Shown here in pieces: positions 51,360 to 59,929 of a stretch of DNA of 64,000 nt. The stretch covers positions 1,206,501-1,270,500 of the forward strand of contig JAPXFQ010002824.1 in the NCBI GenBank assembly GCA_028564705.1, given 5' to 3'. This DNA comes from Apricaphanius iberus (taxonomy: Eukaryota; Chordata; Actinopteri; Cyprinodontiformes; Aphaniidae). Position numbers and translations under genes: made by a program. Position 1 is the first letter of the stretch, and each line of letters opens with the position of its first letter. The notes below the pieces were generated by a model. It did no database searches and was not told the origin of the DNA. It saw nothing but the letters and a program-made list of their open reading frames with translations.

Positions 51360-52776
51360 GAGAGAGAGAGAGCAAAGAGAGAAATAGTTGGTGGAAAAAA
51401 GGGTCTTTGTTAAGCGGTGCTGCAACTTAAAGGCATACATCCAGTCCACCTCCGTGATATGGAGTTTTATAGAATTTTCCGCCCACATCTGGTGTGTGTG
51501 TGGTTGGAATAAATTCTGCACAGCCTGAGAAAATTGCTCTGCTGACGTGAATGACAGGGTTATAGGCAATGACTAAGGCAAAAGGCAGCAGCAGGGATCT
51601 GTTTAGGAGCAGAACAAGCCGTTGACTGCAAACTTTTTTAGTCCAGAAATTATGCAACATAATACACAATACCTCATATGTCACGTAATTGTGTATAATA
51701 TCTGTTTTTGTCCAAATTAGGCCTATAATTATATGTCTGGTTCAGCATAGCTACATCTATTTTTTGAGGATTTAACTTAACTGTTAGTTAAGAGCATTTT
51801 TTTCCTTTTTTAGATTTCCTACCTCCAGCCAAATAAAATAGGTTTGATGCCCTACCGGCAGGTCTCATGTCCCAAAATACCGTGCCAAAATATTCACACC
51901 CCTAGAAATTGCTCGCATTTTGTGACTTTGCAGCAACAAACTTCTGTGTGTTTCATTGTGACACATTGTGCATCTTTATGAAATGGAAAGAAAGCAATAT
52001 ATGGTTTTCATAGTTTATCTATAATAAAAAATGTAAAAAAAAAAGGTGTAGTGCATTTAAATTTAGCCACTTTTTACTGTCACTATAGCTCTAAGGGAAC
52101 ATACACTTAGACATTGCCCAGGTTTTTTTGCAAAATACCTAAAGCTCATTCAAGCTCAGTTACATTGGATATTAGACTCTATTTACTAATTAGGTGACTT
52201 CCGAATGCATTTGATTGTGCCATATTTTATTGTAGAGGATCAGAGTTTCTGATTTATTCATTTTTTGTCAATTCAAATCCTTTTAATAGCTTGATTTTCT
52301 TTGCACTTCACAATTAATTTTTGTTTTATGTTGCTCTACCACATAAAATCTCCCCACAAAACATTGCAGTTAATGTGACAATACATAAAATAGCTTTGGT
52401 TTTATTTTTACATTTGTAATAATTGCAGAAACCAGTGGCCAGTTTCCAAAATTGTCCAAAACAAAAGCTTAAGACAAGCAGAGTCAGAGAAAACAAAATC
52501 ATTTTTCATAATCTACTGCAGATTTAATAGATCCAGATTTCAGAGATGTAATGTTCAGTCTAAACTGATGACTTTTTCAAATTTCTTTCCTCGCCACAGA
52601 ATGTCAACGGCATCAAGTACCATGCCAAGAACGGCCACCGGACCCAGATCAGGGTGCGCAAACCTTTTAAGTGCCGCTGTGGGAAGAGTTACAAGACATC
52701 TCAGGGTCTCCGGCATCACACCATCACCTTTCATCCACCCATATCTACTGACAGCATTCGTAAGATGCAGCAGTAG
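32439..52776 (+). CDS. jazf1: JAZF1 (juxtaposed with another zinc finger 1), complete coding set, five exons
   Basis: JAZF1 is a nuclear C2H2 zinc-finger cofactor linked to nuclear receptor TR4 and to the NuA4/TIP60 chromatin complex. It is known for fusion to SUZ12 in endometrial stromal tumours and for type 2 diabetes association. Exons 32439-32553, 47149-47221, 47838-48022, 49962-50131 and 52600-52776 join in phase (720 bp, 239 residues and stop; human is 243). Fingers: CRFPGCGLHFDSLTELIVHI, then EDNH in exon 1; CPVPGCKKRYKNVNGIKYHA, then KNGH across exons 4-5; and CRCGKSYKTSQGLRHHTITF, then H in exon 5. Between them are a Ser/Thr/Pro-rich segment (TPPVTPPITPSSSFRSSTPT) and an acidic segment. 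All splice sites have GT/AG. Intron 1 is 14.6 kb. The gene is head to head with creb5 and tail to tail with tax1bp1. The a/b paralogue cannot be assigned. Confidence 0.97.
33781..33850 (-). repeat. Common fish interspersed repeat fragment
   Basis: Read on the minus strand it gives gtgctcttcctgtgcataag, then gtgggtgttctctgggtact and cggacacc, a diverged copy of a very frequent fish repeat segment. The family name is not certain. Confidence 0.4.
35910..36308. mobile_element. hAT-type miniature element, copy 2 (399 bp)
   Basis: The terminal inverted repeats are tagggatacacagatac at the left, and taggggtgcactgatatg when the right end is reverse-complemented. Flanking octamers are nearly identical (ttttttaa and ttttttta), fitting the 8-bp target duplication of hAT elements. 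The body matches the copy at 20,101. A local inverted repeat cagtttaactgaa lies near 35,980-36,020. Confidence 0.82.
37447..37498. repeat. (TA)n microsatellite
   Basis: About 26 uninterrupted TA units. Confidence 0.95.
41465..42180 (-). mobile_element. Penelope-like element remnant (GIY-YIG region) with internal inverted duplication
   Basis: The minus-strand frame at 41,584-41,991 carries a GIY-YIG nuclease piece (CKDLYIGETKQPLHKRMAQH) and DREDRWFERGVKEAIYVKVE, characteristic of fish Penelope-like retroelements. The plus strand at 41,902-42,018 repeats the second motif in the opposite orientation and then continues as NRGGGLRHHLSPIYNAALSS, the normal C-terminal sequence of the family. The usual flanking motif 'ggaagacgtttcacctctta' is at 41,489. 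It has no RT and is inactive. Confidence 0.8.
42600..42826. mobile_element. hAT-like terminal segment
   Basis: Read on the minus strand the segment begins cagtgttgccaacttagcga and holds repeated gtcgcta motifs, including the inverted pair gtcgctaaatctagcgac (42,785-42,802). This is a known end structure of a fish DNA transposon group. The opposite end was not identified. Confidence 0.5.
43085..44030 (+). mobile_element. Degenerate Tc1-like transposase remnant, interrupted
   Basis: Left of the nested insert, broken frames read VVWGCFTYSGLG and GTMN followed by a decayed QQDNDPKH region. Right of the insert 'caaagtccagacttaaaccc' then 'aattgag' encodes the Tc1 DLNPIE box. The two halves are parts of one transposase separated by the 566-bp element at 43,325-43,890. 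Confidence 0.65.
43325..43890. mobile_element. PIF/Harbinger-type miniature element (566 bp)
   Basis: Terminal inverted repeats of 20 bp match at 19 positions (ggccacgtccacactaagcc, and ggctacgtccacactaagcc reverse-complemented from the right). It is flanked by the 3-bp duplication TTA (43,322-43,324 and 43,891-43,893). The 3-bp TTA duplication is the Harbinger signature. There are subterminal repeats of gtccacacta and no coding capacity. Confidence 0.85.
45100..45192. mobile_element. hAT-type element right end
   Basis: The segment ends agaatcgtgacacccctag, the complement of the taggggtgtcacgattct start typical of hAT miniatures. Internal aatcgaatga and gaatcgtgaccct motifs repeat the theme. 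The left end was not found. A (TA)n tract starts directly at its terminus. Confidence 0.55.
45194..45257. repeat. (TA)n then poly(T)
   Basis: About 24 TA units directly followed by about 16 T. Confidence 0.95.
46180..46620. repeat. Degenerate interspersed repeat, probably a DNA transposon
   Basis: The blocks 'aaccccaacatcttttcttt', 'ctaaaaactccttgtagata' and 'catcactgactgtagaaact' then 'cgacaatggactttaagcaa' resemble an old repetitive element I have seen in vertebrates, but I cannot name the family or its ends. It lacks coding capacity. Confidence 0.35.
47149..47221 (+). CDS. jazf1: jazf1 exon 2
   Basis: The exon is 73 bp with acceptor tgcttag and donor gtaaga. It encodes ETDPCFLEKQEQQQPTYIAL, then SYINR, the conserved TYxALSYINR segment. 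Phases are 1 in and 2 out, matching its neighbours. Confidence 0.95.
47222..47837 (+). other. jazf1 intron 2
   Basis: A 616-bp intron with GT/AG ends. Nothing else was recognised. Confidence 0.9.
47838..48022 (+). CDS. jazf1: jazf1 exon 3 (Ser/Thr/Pro-rich)
   Basis: The exon is 185 bp with acceptor tgccag and donor gtactc. It encodes FMTDTARREHEALKKKVQPK, a serine stretch, and the near-invariant STPPRHTSGNLTPPVTPPIT, then PSSSFRSSTPT. There are several proline-directed phosphorylation sites. Confidence 0.96.
48023..49961 (+). other. jazf1 intron 3
   Basis: A 1.9-kb intron with GT/AG ends. It contains no recognisable repeat ends or exons. A 74-codon minus-strand frame at 49,408-49,632 has no support. 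Confidence 0.85.
49962..50131 (+). CDS. jazf1: jazf1 exon 4 (acidic segment, first half of finger 2)
   Basis: The exon is 170 bp with acceptor cccacag and donor gtgtgt. It encodes SECDDEDVEFEASDSDESWT, then TESAISSESILSSMCMNGG and EKPFACPVPGCKKRYK. The finger is split before its histidines, which lie in exon 5. Confidence 0.97.
50190..50275. repeat. Short tandem units plus two overlapping perfect hairpins
   Basis: Three tandem tagtttcagtc units (50,199-50,231) lead into a perfect palindrome with 14-bp arms and a 1-nt centre (50,232-50,245 and 50,247-50,260). A second perfect inverted repeat (50,241-50,254 and 50,262-50,275, loop 7) uses the same central strand, so the two hairpins exclude each other. 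They start 100 bp downstream of jazf1 exon 4. Confidence 0.9.
50880..51145 (+). mobile_element. Tc1-like transposase 3' fragment
   Basis: Frameshifted sequence encodes the C-terminal part of a Tc1-like transposase: 'aaagtcaccggacctgaacc' then 'caatcgagatg' (the DLNPIE box), followed by blocks corresponding to ELNHRVKAKGPTS, LWELL and a C-terminal basic segment. The 5' part of the element is absent. Confidence 0.75.
51283..51372. repeat. (TA)n followed by (AG)n
   Basis: About 37 uninterrupted TA units (51,283-51,356), the longest TA tract in the window, followed by a short AG run. Confidence 0.95.
51875..52420. mobile_element. Non-autonomous Tc1-like fragment
   Basis: It starts 'aaatattcacacccctagaa' with downstream ttgtgactttgcagcaacaa, and ends near ttaatgtgacaatacataaa. 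The internal segment at 52,156-52,217 repeats 50,281-50,342. The pattern matches the terminal regions of decayed fish Tc1 elements. Confidence 0.6.
52600..52776 (+). CDS. jazf1: jazf1 exon 5 (finger 2 end, finger 3, stop)
   Basis: The exon has 59 codons including the stop, with acceptor gccacag. It encodes NVNGIKYHAKNGHRTQIRVR and KPFKCRCGKSYKTSQGLRHH, and ends with RKMQQ and TAG, as in other vertebrates. Confidence 0.97.
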   Translation, partial: NVNGIKYHAKNGHRTQIRVRKPFKCRCGKSYKTSQGLRHHTITFHPPISTDSIRKMQQ

Positions 52777-53999
52777 AGGCGGAGTAAATGACCAGCACTT
52801 TCCCTCAAAACATAAAAACATCCATGTAAAGTTCCCATCACCAGCTGCGCCGATGCCCCTGTTTCATGTTCCCTTCTTTTCACTTTGCTATAACACTAGG
52901 TTATGTCTCAGTTGCACAGCATAAATGTATTATTCAACGCTAATCTCTATTCATATTCCTACATATTCATGTAGTTCACATTTTATACTTTTGCACATTT
53001 CAGATATCGTTTAGCCGACCTTTTTTTCTTTGATTTAAGGTGCTTATTGTAGATAATGCTGAATGAAGTAGCCAGGACATGAGTAGATTTGTATATGCAT
53101 TGTGGCATCCTTCCTTATACAGAATAGATGGACAGGTTCCTGTGTTTTCTGTTGCAAGGAAGCTCAATTATTCACTCTGTGTCATAGCCTTTGAGCCTGA
53201 AATGGGACAGATGCAAATGAAAAAAAAATCCTGAATGTAGCTTCACTGGGAATAATGACTTGTTGGTCTTAAAATAGTTACTTTTCCATAAATTAACAGC
53301 TCTTTTGTAGGCAAACCAAAGGTTAATCTCAGGTGATTTTTCTGCAAACTTCAGCTCCAGTTTCCCCTGAACGATTTCAATGGATCTTTAAGTCTAAGCA
53401 GCTGACCTTCCTAACTTTACCGTAAGACATTGAAGCACTTTAAAAAGAAAGCAATCAAGTAAGCAAGTATTTTTCCCTGAAATTTCATTCTTGTGTATAT
53501 GTAGTGATTGGACAAATGCACATTCTGCTTTAGCCCAATCCGTCAGGTATTGTGACATTTCTGAATGTACAGCAGTTGCCTTGAATTGTATCCCATTCCA
53601 ACCCACCCCACCCCAAACAGTACGTCTACGAATGTCTTCAGTTTGAGAGTCACCGAACAATTTAGCTTAATGCCAAACCATTTCTGTTTGATCTTATTCT
53701 TGAGATGGTGTTTTGATTGAGCATGTTCTGAAACACAGGAGGAAACAATGAGTTGGCGCCATAGCTTTGCATTCATTCAGTCACAGTATGTGCTCTCCTC
53801 TTTCAACTCCTGTTTTATACCAAATTAAAAATGTTAGATTTTTCTGAATACTTCCAAGTACTAATAATAATCATCTGGAAAAACAATTTCATTGGCAATA
53901 ATGTCACCAACATTTTGGGTTTTTAGTATTTCTTTTAACAGGTGTTTATTAAGGAGTACAATGAAAAAACAAATGATGTGACTTAATAACAATAAGGGT

Positions 54000-54850
54000 G
54001 CACAAGATCAAATATATTCATTTTCTCAAACATACAGGTTCAAACCATGTCCCTCAGCAGCATAATTCTGGCTAGATATTTTTGGTCACTGTTCTTCAGG
54101 ATTTTGTAGAATGAATTTACATTTGTGGGTGTTTTAGCTATAAAGTTGACAAATTTTCAGCTGAGTTGAGGTCATTGCTCTGGACAGGCCAAAACCTCAA
54201 TATTCTACTTTCTCTGTTATATTTTCCCACAAATAATACCTATTAAATGCCTACTAGATTTGTTTCTTTTGGTATTTTCTTTGTGACATTACTAAATAAA
54301 CTGGAGCATTACTGTTTTCTTGAATAGCTGCAAGTGCTAAATGTCCCCTTTGTATGGTTTTAAAAAGAGGAAACAAAAAAGTTCTTTGCAAATACTCAGT
54401 TATAAGGACAGGACTGAAAATAAACAATCTTGAGTAACTGTTCCTTAAAAGCATTTTGAGATAAAAAAAAAGAAAGGTTAAGATCATTAGAAGCAAATGA
54501 GAGGTTGACTTTTGCATAATTTTGCCTTCAGGGTGAACGAATAAACCCTCAAACCATCTGACAATGGCTTTTGAGCTGTGCTCTGTCAACAAGCTTGGAT
54601 TGTCTTCTTCCCTTATGTCTTATATATCCAGAAGTTTTTCACTCCAGCATCCTTTCTAAGTGTGTTTGGTCTCAAAGTAGCTGCCATTTTTACAATGTGT
54701 TAGGTTTTCCTCTGACTATTTAGGTGAGAGTATTTGTTCATGCTGCTGAACTGTTCACTGACAGTCATCCTCCGTTAACCTTGCACTGCAAGCTGGACTC
54801 TTGAGAGATTTGGACGGGTATACACATAGATCTGGTTTTTGCAAAGTTAA
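54000..54850. mobile_element. Degenerate Tc1-like remnant inside the jazf1 3' UTR
   Basis: Diverged blocks (tcagctgagttgaggtcatt, then gctctggacaggcc; 'gttttcttgaatagctgcaa'; 'ctttctaagtgtgtttggtc') follow the order of a common fish Tc1-like family on the complementary strand. There is no intact coding sequence and the ends are unclear. Confidence 0.5.
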
Positions 54851-55157
54851 TCCTCTGTGTCATTTCTAAACAGTTGTGTTTTCATTTAGGGGCAGATTAC
54901 GAATAAATTGCCATTCAGTTTGCATTATGCATCCAAACCTCCTAGGTGCCATTGGATAAAATCTGCACATCCTGAATAAGATTGTAAGACATCAAAGTAT
55001 TGTGGTTGTATTGTATCGTCAGTATTTAGTGTACAGTGAACGTATCATCACTTTTGAAGTGTTACCTTTACTTTTGTGTTTTTGTAAAGCAAAAAAAAAA
55101 GAAAGTATAAACATGTACTGTATTTCTGCTGCTTCATGAAAATGTGGTATATTTTAC

Positions 55158-55163
55158 AATAAA
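55158..55163 (+). terminator. jazf1 poly(A) signal AATAAA
   Basis: AATAAA followed by a T/G/C-rich stretch (gttctcgttcctctgactcc). Cleavage is expected around 55,175-55,190. It faces the tax1bp1 signal on the other strand. Confidence 0.7.
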
Positions 55164-55209
55164 AGTTCTCGTTCCTCTGACTCCTGCTCTTTAATGATCA
55201 GACACAGTT

Positions 55210-56029
55210 CACAATTTCAAAGTAACTTTATTAGTTCATTTAGATACATGAAACTCACTAAACTAATGAAACATTTTAATGAGTGAAATAACTTAATATC
55301 TTAACAGAGAGAAGGAAATTGAACAGAAGCTGAGCATGCACTGATTAGCTGTTGACATGAAAATATGAGACAATCAGAAGAAACAAAAAAGAAAACCTAA
55401 CAAAATAAAATCTACACATTACACAAAGTATTAAGGCGCTCATATTGCCTTAATTCTTTTCTAAAATAAATGATCTGATGTTATACTGTATATTTTGTAT
55501 GGATATAGTTACTCAAGATTTCTCCCTGACTGAATATAGTGCACTGAGGCTGCTGTCTATGATGGCTGACTGATGAGCTGTACAGTGATGTTAAAGGAGG
55601 AGGAGGGAGGAGGGGGGGTATGTTTGTGTAGATGTAAGTTTGGTAAACACGTCTTTATTTTTTTCCCTGACTCGTTACATCCTGCAGTGTTACAGATCTG
55701 AGAAAACCACGTCCATTCCAAATCAAAAATAAGAATTATAGGATAAAACAGTCTTCACTTTCCAACTCCTAAAAGAAGGGCAACATTAAAAATGTAAATC
55801 AAAAATATTAATTTCAAACTAATCCAAAAGCCCTGTGATACACTAAATAATAATAATGTCATTTATAAAACGCGACCTCTGAGTGGATCTCCAAGTTAAA
55901 GAAATCAAAGTTAGATTAGCTCTAGAGAGAGGAGCCGTACACCACAACATGCAGAAGAAAGCTTAAAGTGATTCTTTTTCAGCAGATGGCAGAAGGTCTG
56001 CAGGGTCGGTTTGCTGATTTTTAGTTTCT
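55210..56029 (-). other. tax1bp1 3' UTR
   Basis: About 820 bp from the stop codon to the likely poly(A) site. No repeats were recognised. A purine-rich patch (ggaggaggagggagg on the plus strand) lies near 55,598. Confidence 0.65.
55227..55232 (-). terminator. tax1bp1 poly(A) signal AATAAA
   Basis: The minus-strand AATAAA lies 64 bp from the jazf1 signal. Cleavage is expected around 55,200-55,217, so the two transcripts end almost back to back. Confidence 0.65.
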
Positions 56030-56228
56030 TCAGTCGAAGTTGAGCGGGTGGGCGTCGAAGTGGGTGAGCACGTGGTTCTCGAACACTTTCTGGTCGCAGT
56101 CCAGGGGGAACTGCTCGCTGCACATGGGGCATATCTTCCAGTGGCTCTCCACGTGTTCCTCGAACTTGCTCTGGTCGTAGTTGGGCGGGAAGATGACCTC
56201 GCAGAGCGGACACCGTTTCATGTCCATG
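56030..56228 (-). CDS. tax1bp1: tax1bp1 last exon (two zinc fingers, stop)
   Basis: The exon is 199 bp from acceptor gcgcag to the stop at 56,032-56,030. Finger 1 is CPLCEVIFPPNYDQSKFEEH, then VESH, with a PPNY motif. Finger 2 is CPMCSEQFPLDCDQKVFENH, then VLTH. In the family these UBZ-type fingers bind ubiquitin and myosin VI, and the PPxY motifs recruit the ligase Itch. Finger 2 here has PLDC where, as I recall, mammals have PPDY. Confidence 0.96.
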
Positions 56229-59200
56229 CTGCGCACGGCAGGGAGTGGGGGGAAGAGGAAGAGAGCGCTCGTGTTAATAGCAGTTGAGCAACGATCGGAA
56301 CAAACAAGGAGGGCTGGCTAATGAAGAACGCCTGCTTGATGCAAACTGGGTGGCCTCTTCGTCAACAATACTAACACAAAGGGGTGGGTGTGTTGGTGAT
56401 TACAGAAGCCGAGTGGAGCTAGGGCACAACATTAGTGGGAGTTTAGCATGAGAAAGGTTTGTTACCTGGAGTCAAAGCAGAACGGGGTCTGTCCGTCGCT
56501 CACGAACGAGCTGCGTGTTTCTGTTCCTAGGGGCTGTTCGTTGGGGTGAACCTTGGAGGGAAAACAACAAATCAGCAGCATTAAAGTCTAATGCCTACAC
56601 TTAACTAAACGTTAGTTTTGTGGTCATTGTTATTAATATTTTGTTATTAATATTTTATATTTTTTATCTAATTCCCCATCTCTTTTAACAATCAGAGAAC
56701 AAAATAAAACCAGTCATCCAATTCATTGCATTTTTGTACGTGGTATCTGTATTGGTACTCTGTATCGGCAAGTACTCAAACCCAAGTACCGTATCGGTTT
56801 GAAAAAAGTGGTATCGTTGCATCCCTAGTTCTAACACATACATATGCTTTGACTTAAAGCACTCAATTATGCTTGAGGGGTCGTCCTGCTGATTGGTGAA
56901 CCCTTGCACCAATCTTGAGGTTTTTTTGCCGCCTCGACAGGTTTTCTTCAGGATTTCTCTGGATTCATGTGCAGTGTTTCTACCAAATATAGTGTTTTTT
57001 TAAAATAAAATGGGTTTGTTTTGGTCTCATCTGACCAGAGTAACTTCCACCGACTGAGCCATATTGAAAACAGAACTTCTGGCAACAAGAAAACAACTGT
57101 GTACCATTTATATGGTAATGCTTTTTTTGGGTTATTCTATAAAATATATCGAGGTTTGTGGCTGTAATGAGACAACATTACAAGTCAAGATTACTTTTTG
57201 TGGCCACTGTTTGATAGACAACTACTGGGAAGAAATATTAAATCGGTTTTTAGTCTCAAGTCCAACACAGATGAGTTTTTTTCCCCATTCTGAACCTCTG
57301 CTTTTTATGTAAAAGCAGACCTAGCTGTTAGGGGTGTGAGGAAAAATCGATTCACGTCTGAATCTCGATTCCTATTTAACAAGATTCAGAATCGATCCGA
57401 AATGTTTGAGAATCGATTCTCAAAAAACTAGTTTTCTGAACCTTTTCACATTTTCACTTCGCGTAGTCTTAGCTAGCTAGCTGTAGCCTCTAGGCTAAAG
57501 CTTCAGCATGAAAGACGAAAGAGAAATCCAGCCCGCCCGTCTTTGCTGAAGGTAAATGTTTAGGCCGTCTAAAAGCTCTTCTCCATGCTAATGACAACCT
57601 TAGCTAAAGTTTAATTTTTATTTTTCTATAAATCTGCAAGTATATAAGAGCGATCTTTCTTTATAAGCTACACATAAACATCCAGCAGCGCTGCACACCT
57701 GTGGCGCTTTCAAGGAAGTCCGAAATATATGCTGAGTTCAATAACGTTAGGATTTTAAAATTTCAAAAACAATGAAAATAATAACATAAGCCATACATTT
57801 CTGTTTAATGATGGTTGATAAGCAACATTTGGTGCATACTAAATATTTTCAATGTATTTTCTACTACGTACCAAAGAACAAAAGAAATACATATGTTATT
57901 TTTTCTTCTTCTTAAAATATACCAGCATTTTTTTTTTTCAAGACTAAAAAATTTTGTTAAAAAGGTCTTGGATGTCCAGTTGCAATTTCATGTCTTGTTA
58001 CTTTTGAACCAGTTCCCTTCTCTCAACAGATTGTAAAATCCATTTTGTGTTGATGCCCTATTACATTCATGGCTCACTACATCACAGACACTTGGCAGAT
58101 CAAGTTGTGTGTATTACAAACACAAATGATGAACGAAAGAGTATTAATTAAGAAAAAAAAATTAATTTGAATCGAGAATCGTTTCTGAATCGAATCGTCA
58201 CCCCAAGAATCGGAATCGAATTGAATCGTGAGACGTTGTAAGATTCCCATCTCTACTAGCTGTACTGCAACGCTAAAACAAGAAGAGCTTACATTGTTGT
58301 TTTCCTCCGCCTCCTCGTGTCCTTCCGGCCGGCTGAGATTGCGTGAGGGTTGGATGCAGACCACATTGCTGTCCCAGGAGGGTGGGCCAACAGGGGGCAG
58401 CTTGAGAGGCTGATCATCTGAGAACTCCTCCTCCGTCTCATCTGCAGAGAGAATTCAACCACTGTTCAAAAAAAAAGTCCCCCATTTCTTTGTTGTTGTT
58501 TTTGTTGTTAAATTAAATATTCACCTTTTAAGTCTGATATGGAGTAAGGGTTCCCAAAGTGTAGCTTGCTTGGGCTCTGAGAGACCAGCAGGGGGGTGGG
58601 GGTATCCTGGGCGTAAGGGACAGGGTATTGAAGAATTAAAGGCACACTGGTCTGGAGGTTCTCCAAACTGGTTTTCTCGCTGGTCCCCTGATCACCCTTC
58701 TTGCTGCTGCTCTTCTGGAGCTCCTGAGGAACATAAAATCAGCGTTTGAACTCAACAACAGAGAGAAAATTGCAGGGACATGGTAGATTTTAGGGAGGGC
58801 AGGAGTCTGTAAAAGAGAAAATGAAAGCCGTTACTAACCCCCTCCAGTTTTTCCTTCTCCTTCACAACGAGTGCAAACGTGTCCCTCAGCTCCTTCAGCT
58901 CCCGACCCTTCTCAGCAACTTGACTCTGGAGTAAACAATGGACACAAAGCCAGCGGGATGAGAACGCCATCTTTTCTTACACTTAATGCGCTTCTGACTG
59001 AAAAACGTCTGGCTGAAATACAGTCAGGCTTCGGCATGTGACATTAATTGATCACAAGCATAAACGGCTTCCTTTAGCTGGGGCCTGATTTATGCCCGAT
59101 ACTCCTCAAAGCAAAACAACCTGTTTGAATTCTCCCGAGACACTGAGCAAATATCCGCCTGACCCGAGCCAAGCACAGCATTAGCAGTGCGACTAAAAAG

Positions 59201-59876
59201 GATTCCTCCGAGCCAAGCCTCGCTTGTCTCCAGAGCCTGACATAAACAGTAGTAAAATGCCGTCTAACAGATAGGCCTGCTCGTAAACAACACTGTCAGA
59301 ACAACTCTCTTCAAGGGGGAGAGAAAGCATCAAAGTCTCGATTCTTGAGCTAAAACAGCCATGGACGGCGATAAAAATGGAGTCAAGTCTGAAGACCAAA
59401 CTGCTTTGAAGGCACCAGTACGACGCATGGAGTCTAACCTTATAACGGTCCTCTGCAGCAGCCAGCTGCAACTTCAGACTCTCGTTGGTCTTTAGTTGCT
59501 CCTTCAGTTTCAGCTCCGTCTTGGCCAGCTCATCAGCAAACATGCCGCTGCGCTCCTTTTCTTCCTAAAAAAACAAAAAACAAAGCAGCAGGCGATTATC
59601 TCCCTGCTTTCATCATACGTTACTACCATCGCATGTTTAAACAGAACATAGAAAGACATTTTTTACCATGAGCATTTGCTTGCATTTCCTGTATTTGTCA
59701 TTTCTGTCTGATGCCTCTCTGCTGATGCCTTTGAGCTTCTCTTGGATGATGGCCTCCAGCATGGGGTCGGCAGAACCTGGGCTGCCTGTAGAGACAGGAG
59801 GGCAAGCACACGTATGTCCAAAAATATGATTTATCAAGGTTTAAAATAGGGATGTGTAGGCAAAAATCTGGTGATA

Positions 59877-59929
<53 letters not shown>

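Larger units (their letters stand above)
50132..52599 (+). other. jazf1 intron 4, Tc1-rich
   Basis: A 2.5-kb intron holding overlapping hairpins (50,232-50,275), a 62-bp direct repeat (50,281 and 52,156), a Tc1 transposase 3' fragment, a long (TA)n tract and a Tc1-like terminal fragment, each listed separately. Confidence 0.85.
52777..55180 (+). other. jazf1 3' UTR
   Basis: About 2.4 kb from the stop codon to the poly(A) signal at 55,158. The distal end (gtactgtatttctgctgctt, then catgaaaatgtgg) looks conserved with other vertebrate jazf1 3' ends, though this is from memory. About 54,000-54,850 carries a Tc1-like remnant, which would make the element part of the transcribed UTR. Confidence 0.7.

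Noticed and set aside
51159..51413. Open frames with IYIYIY runs (also at 14,943, 16,556, 37,308 and 59,698)
   Set aside because: They are produced by (TA)n microsatellites, with no coding signal outside the repeat.
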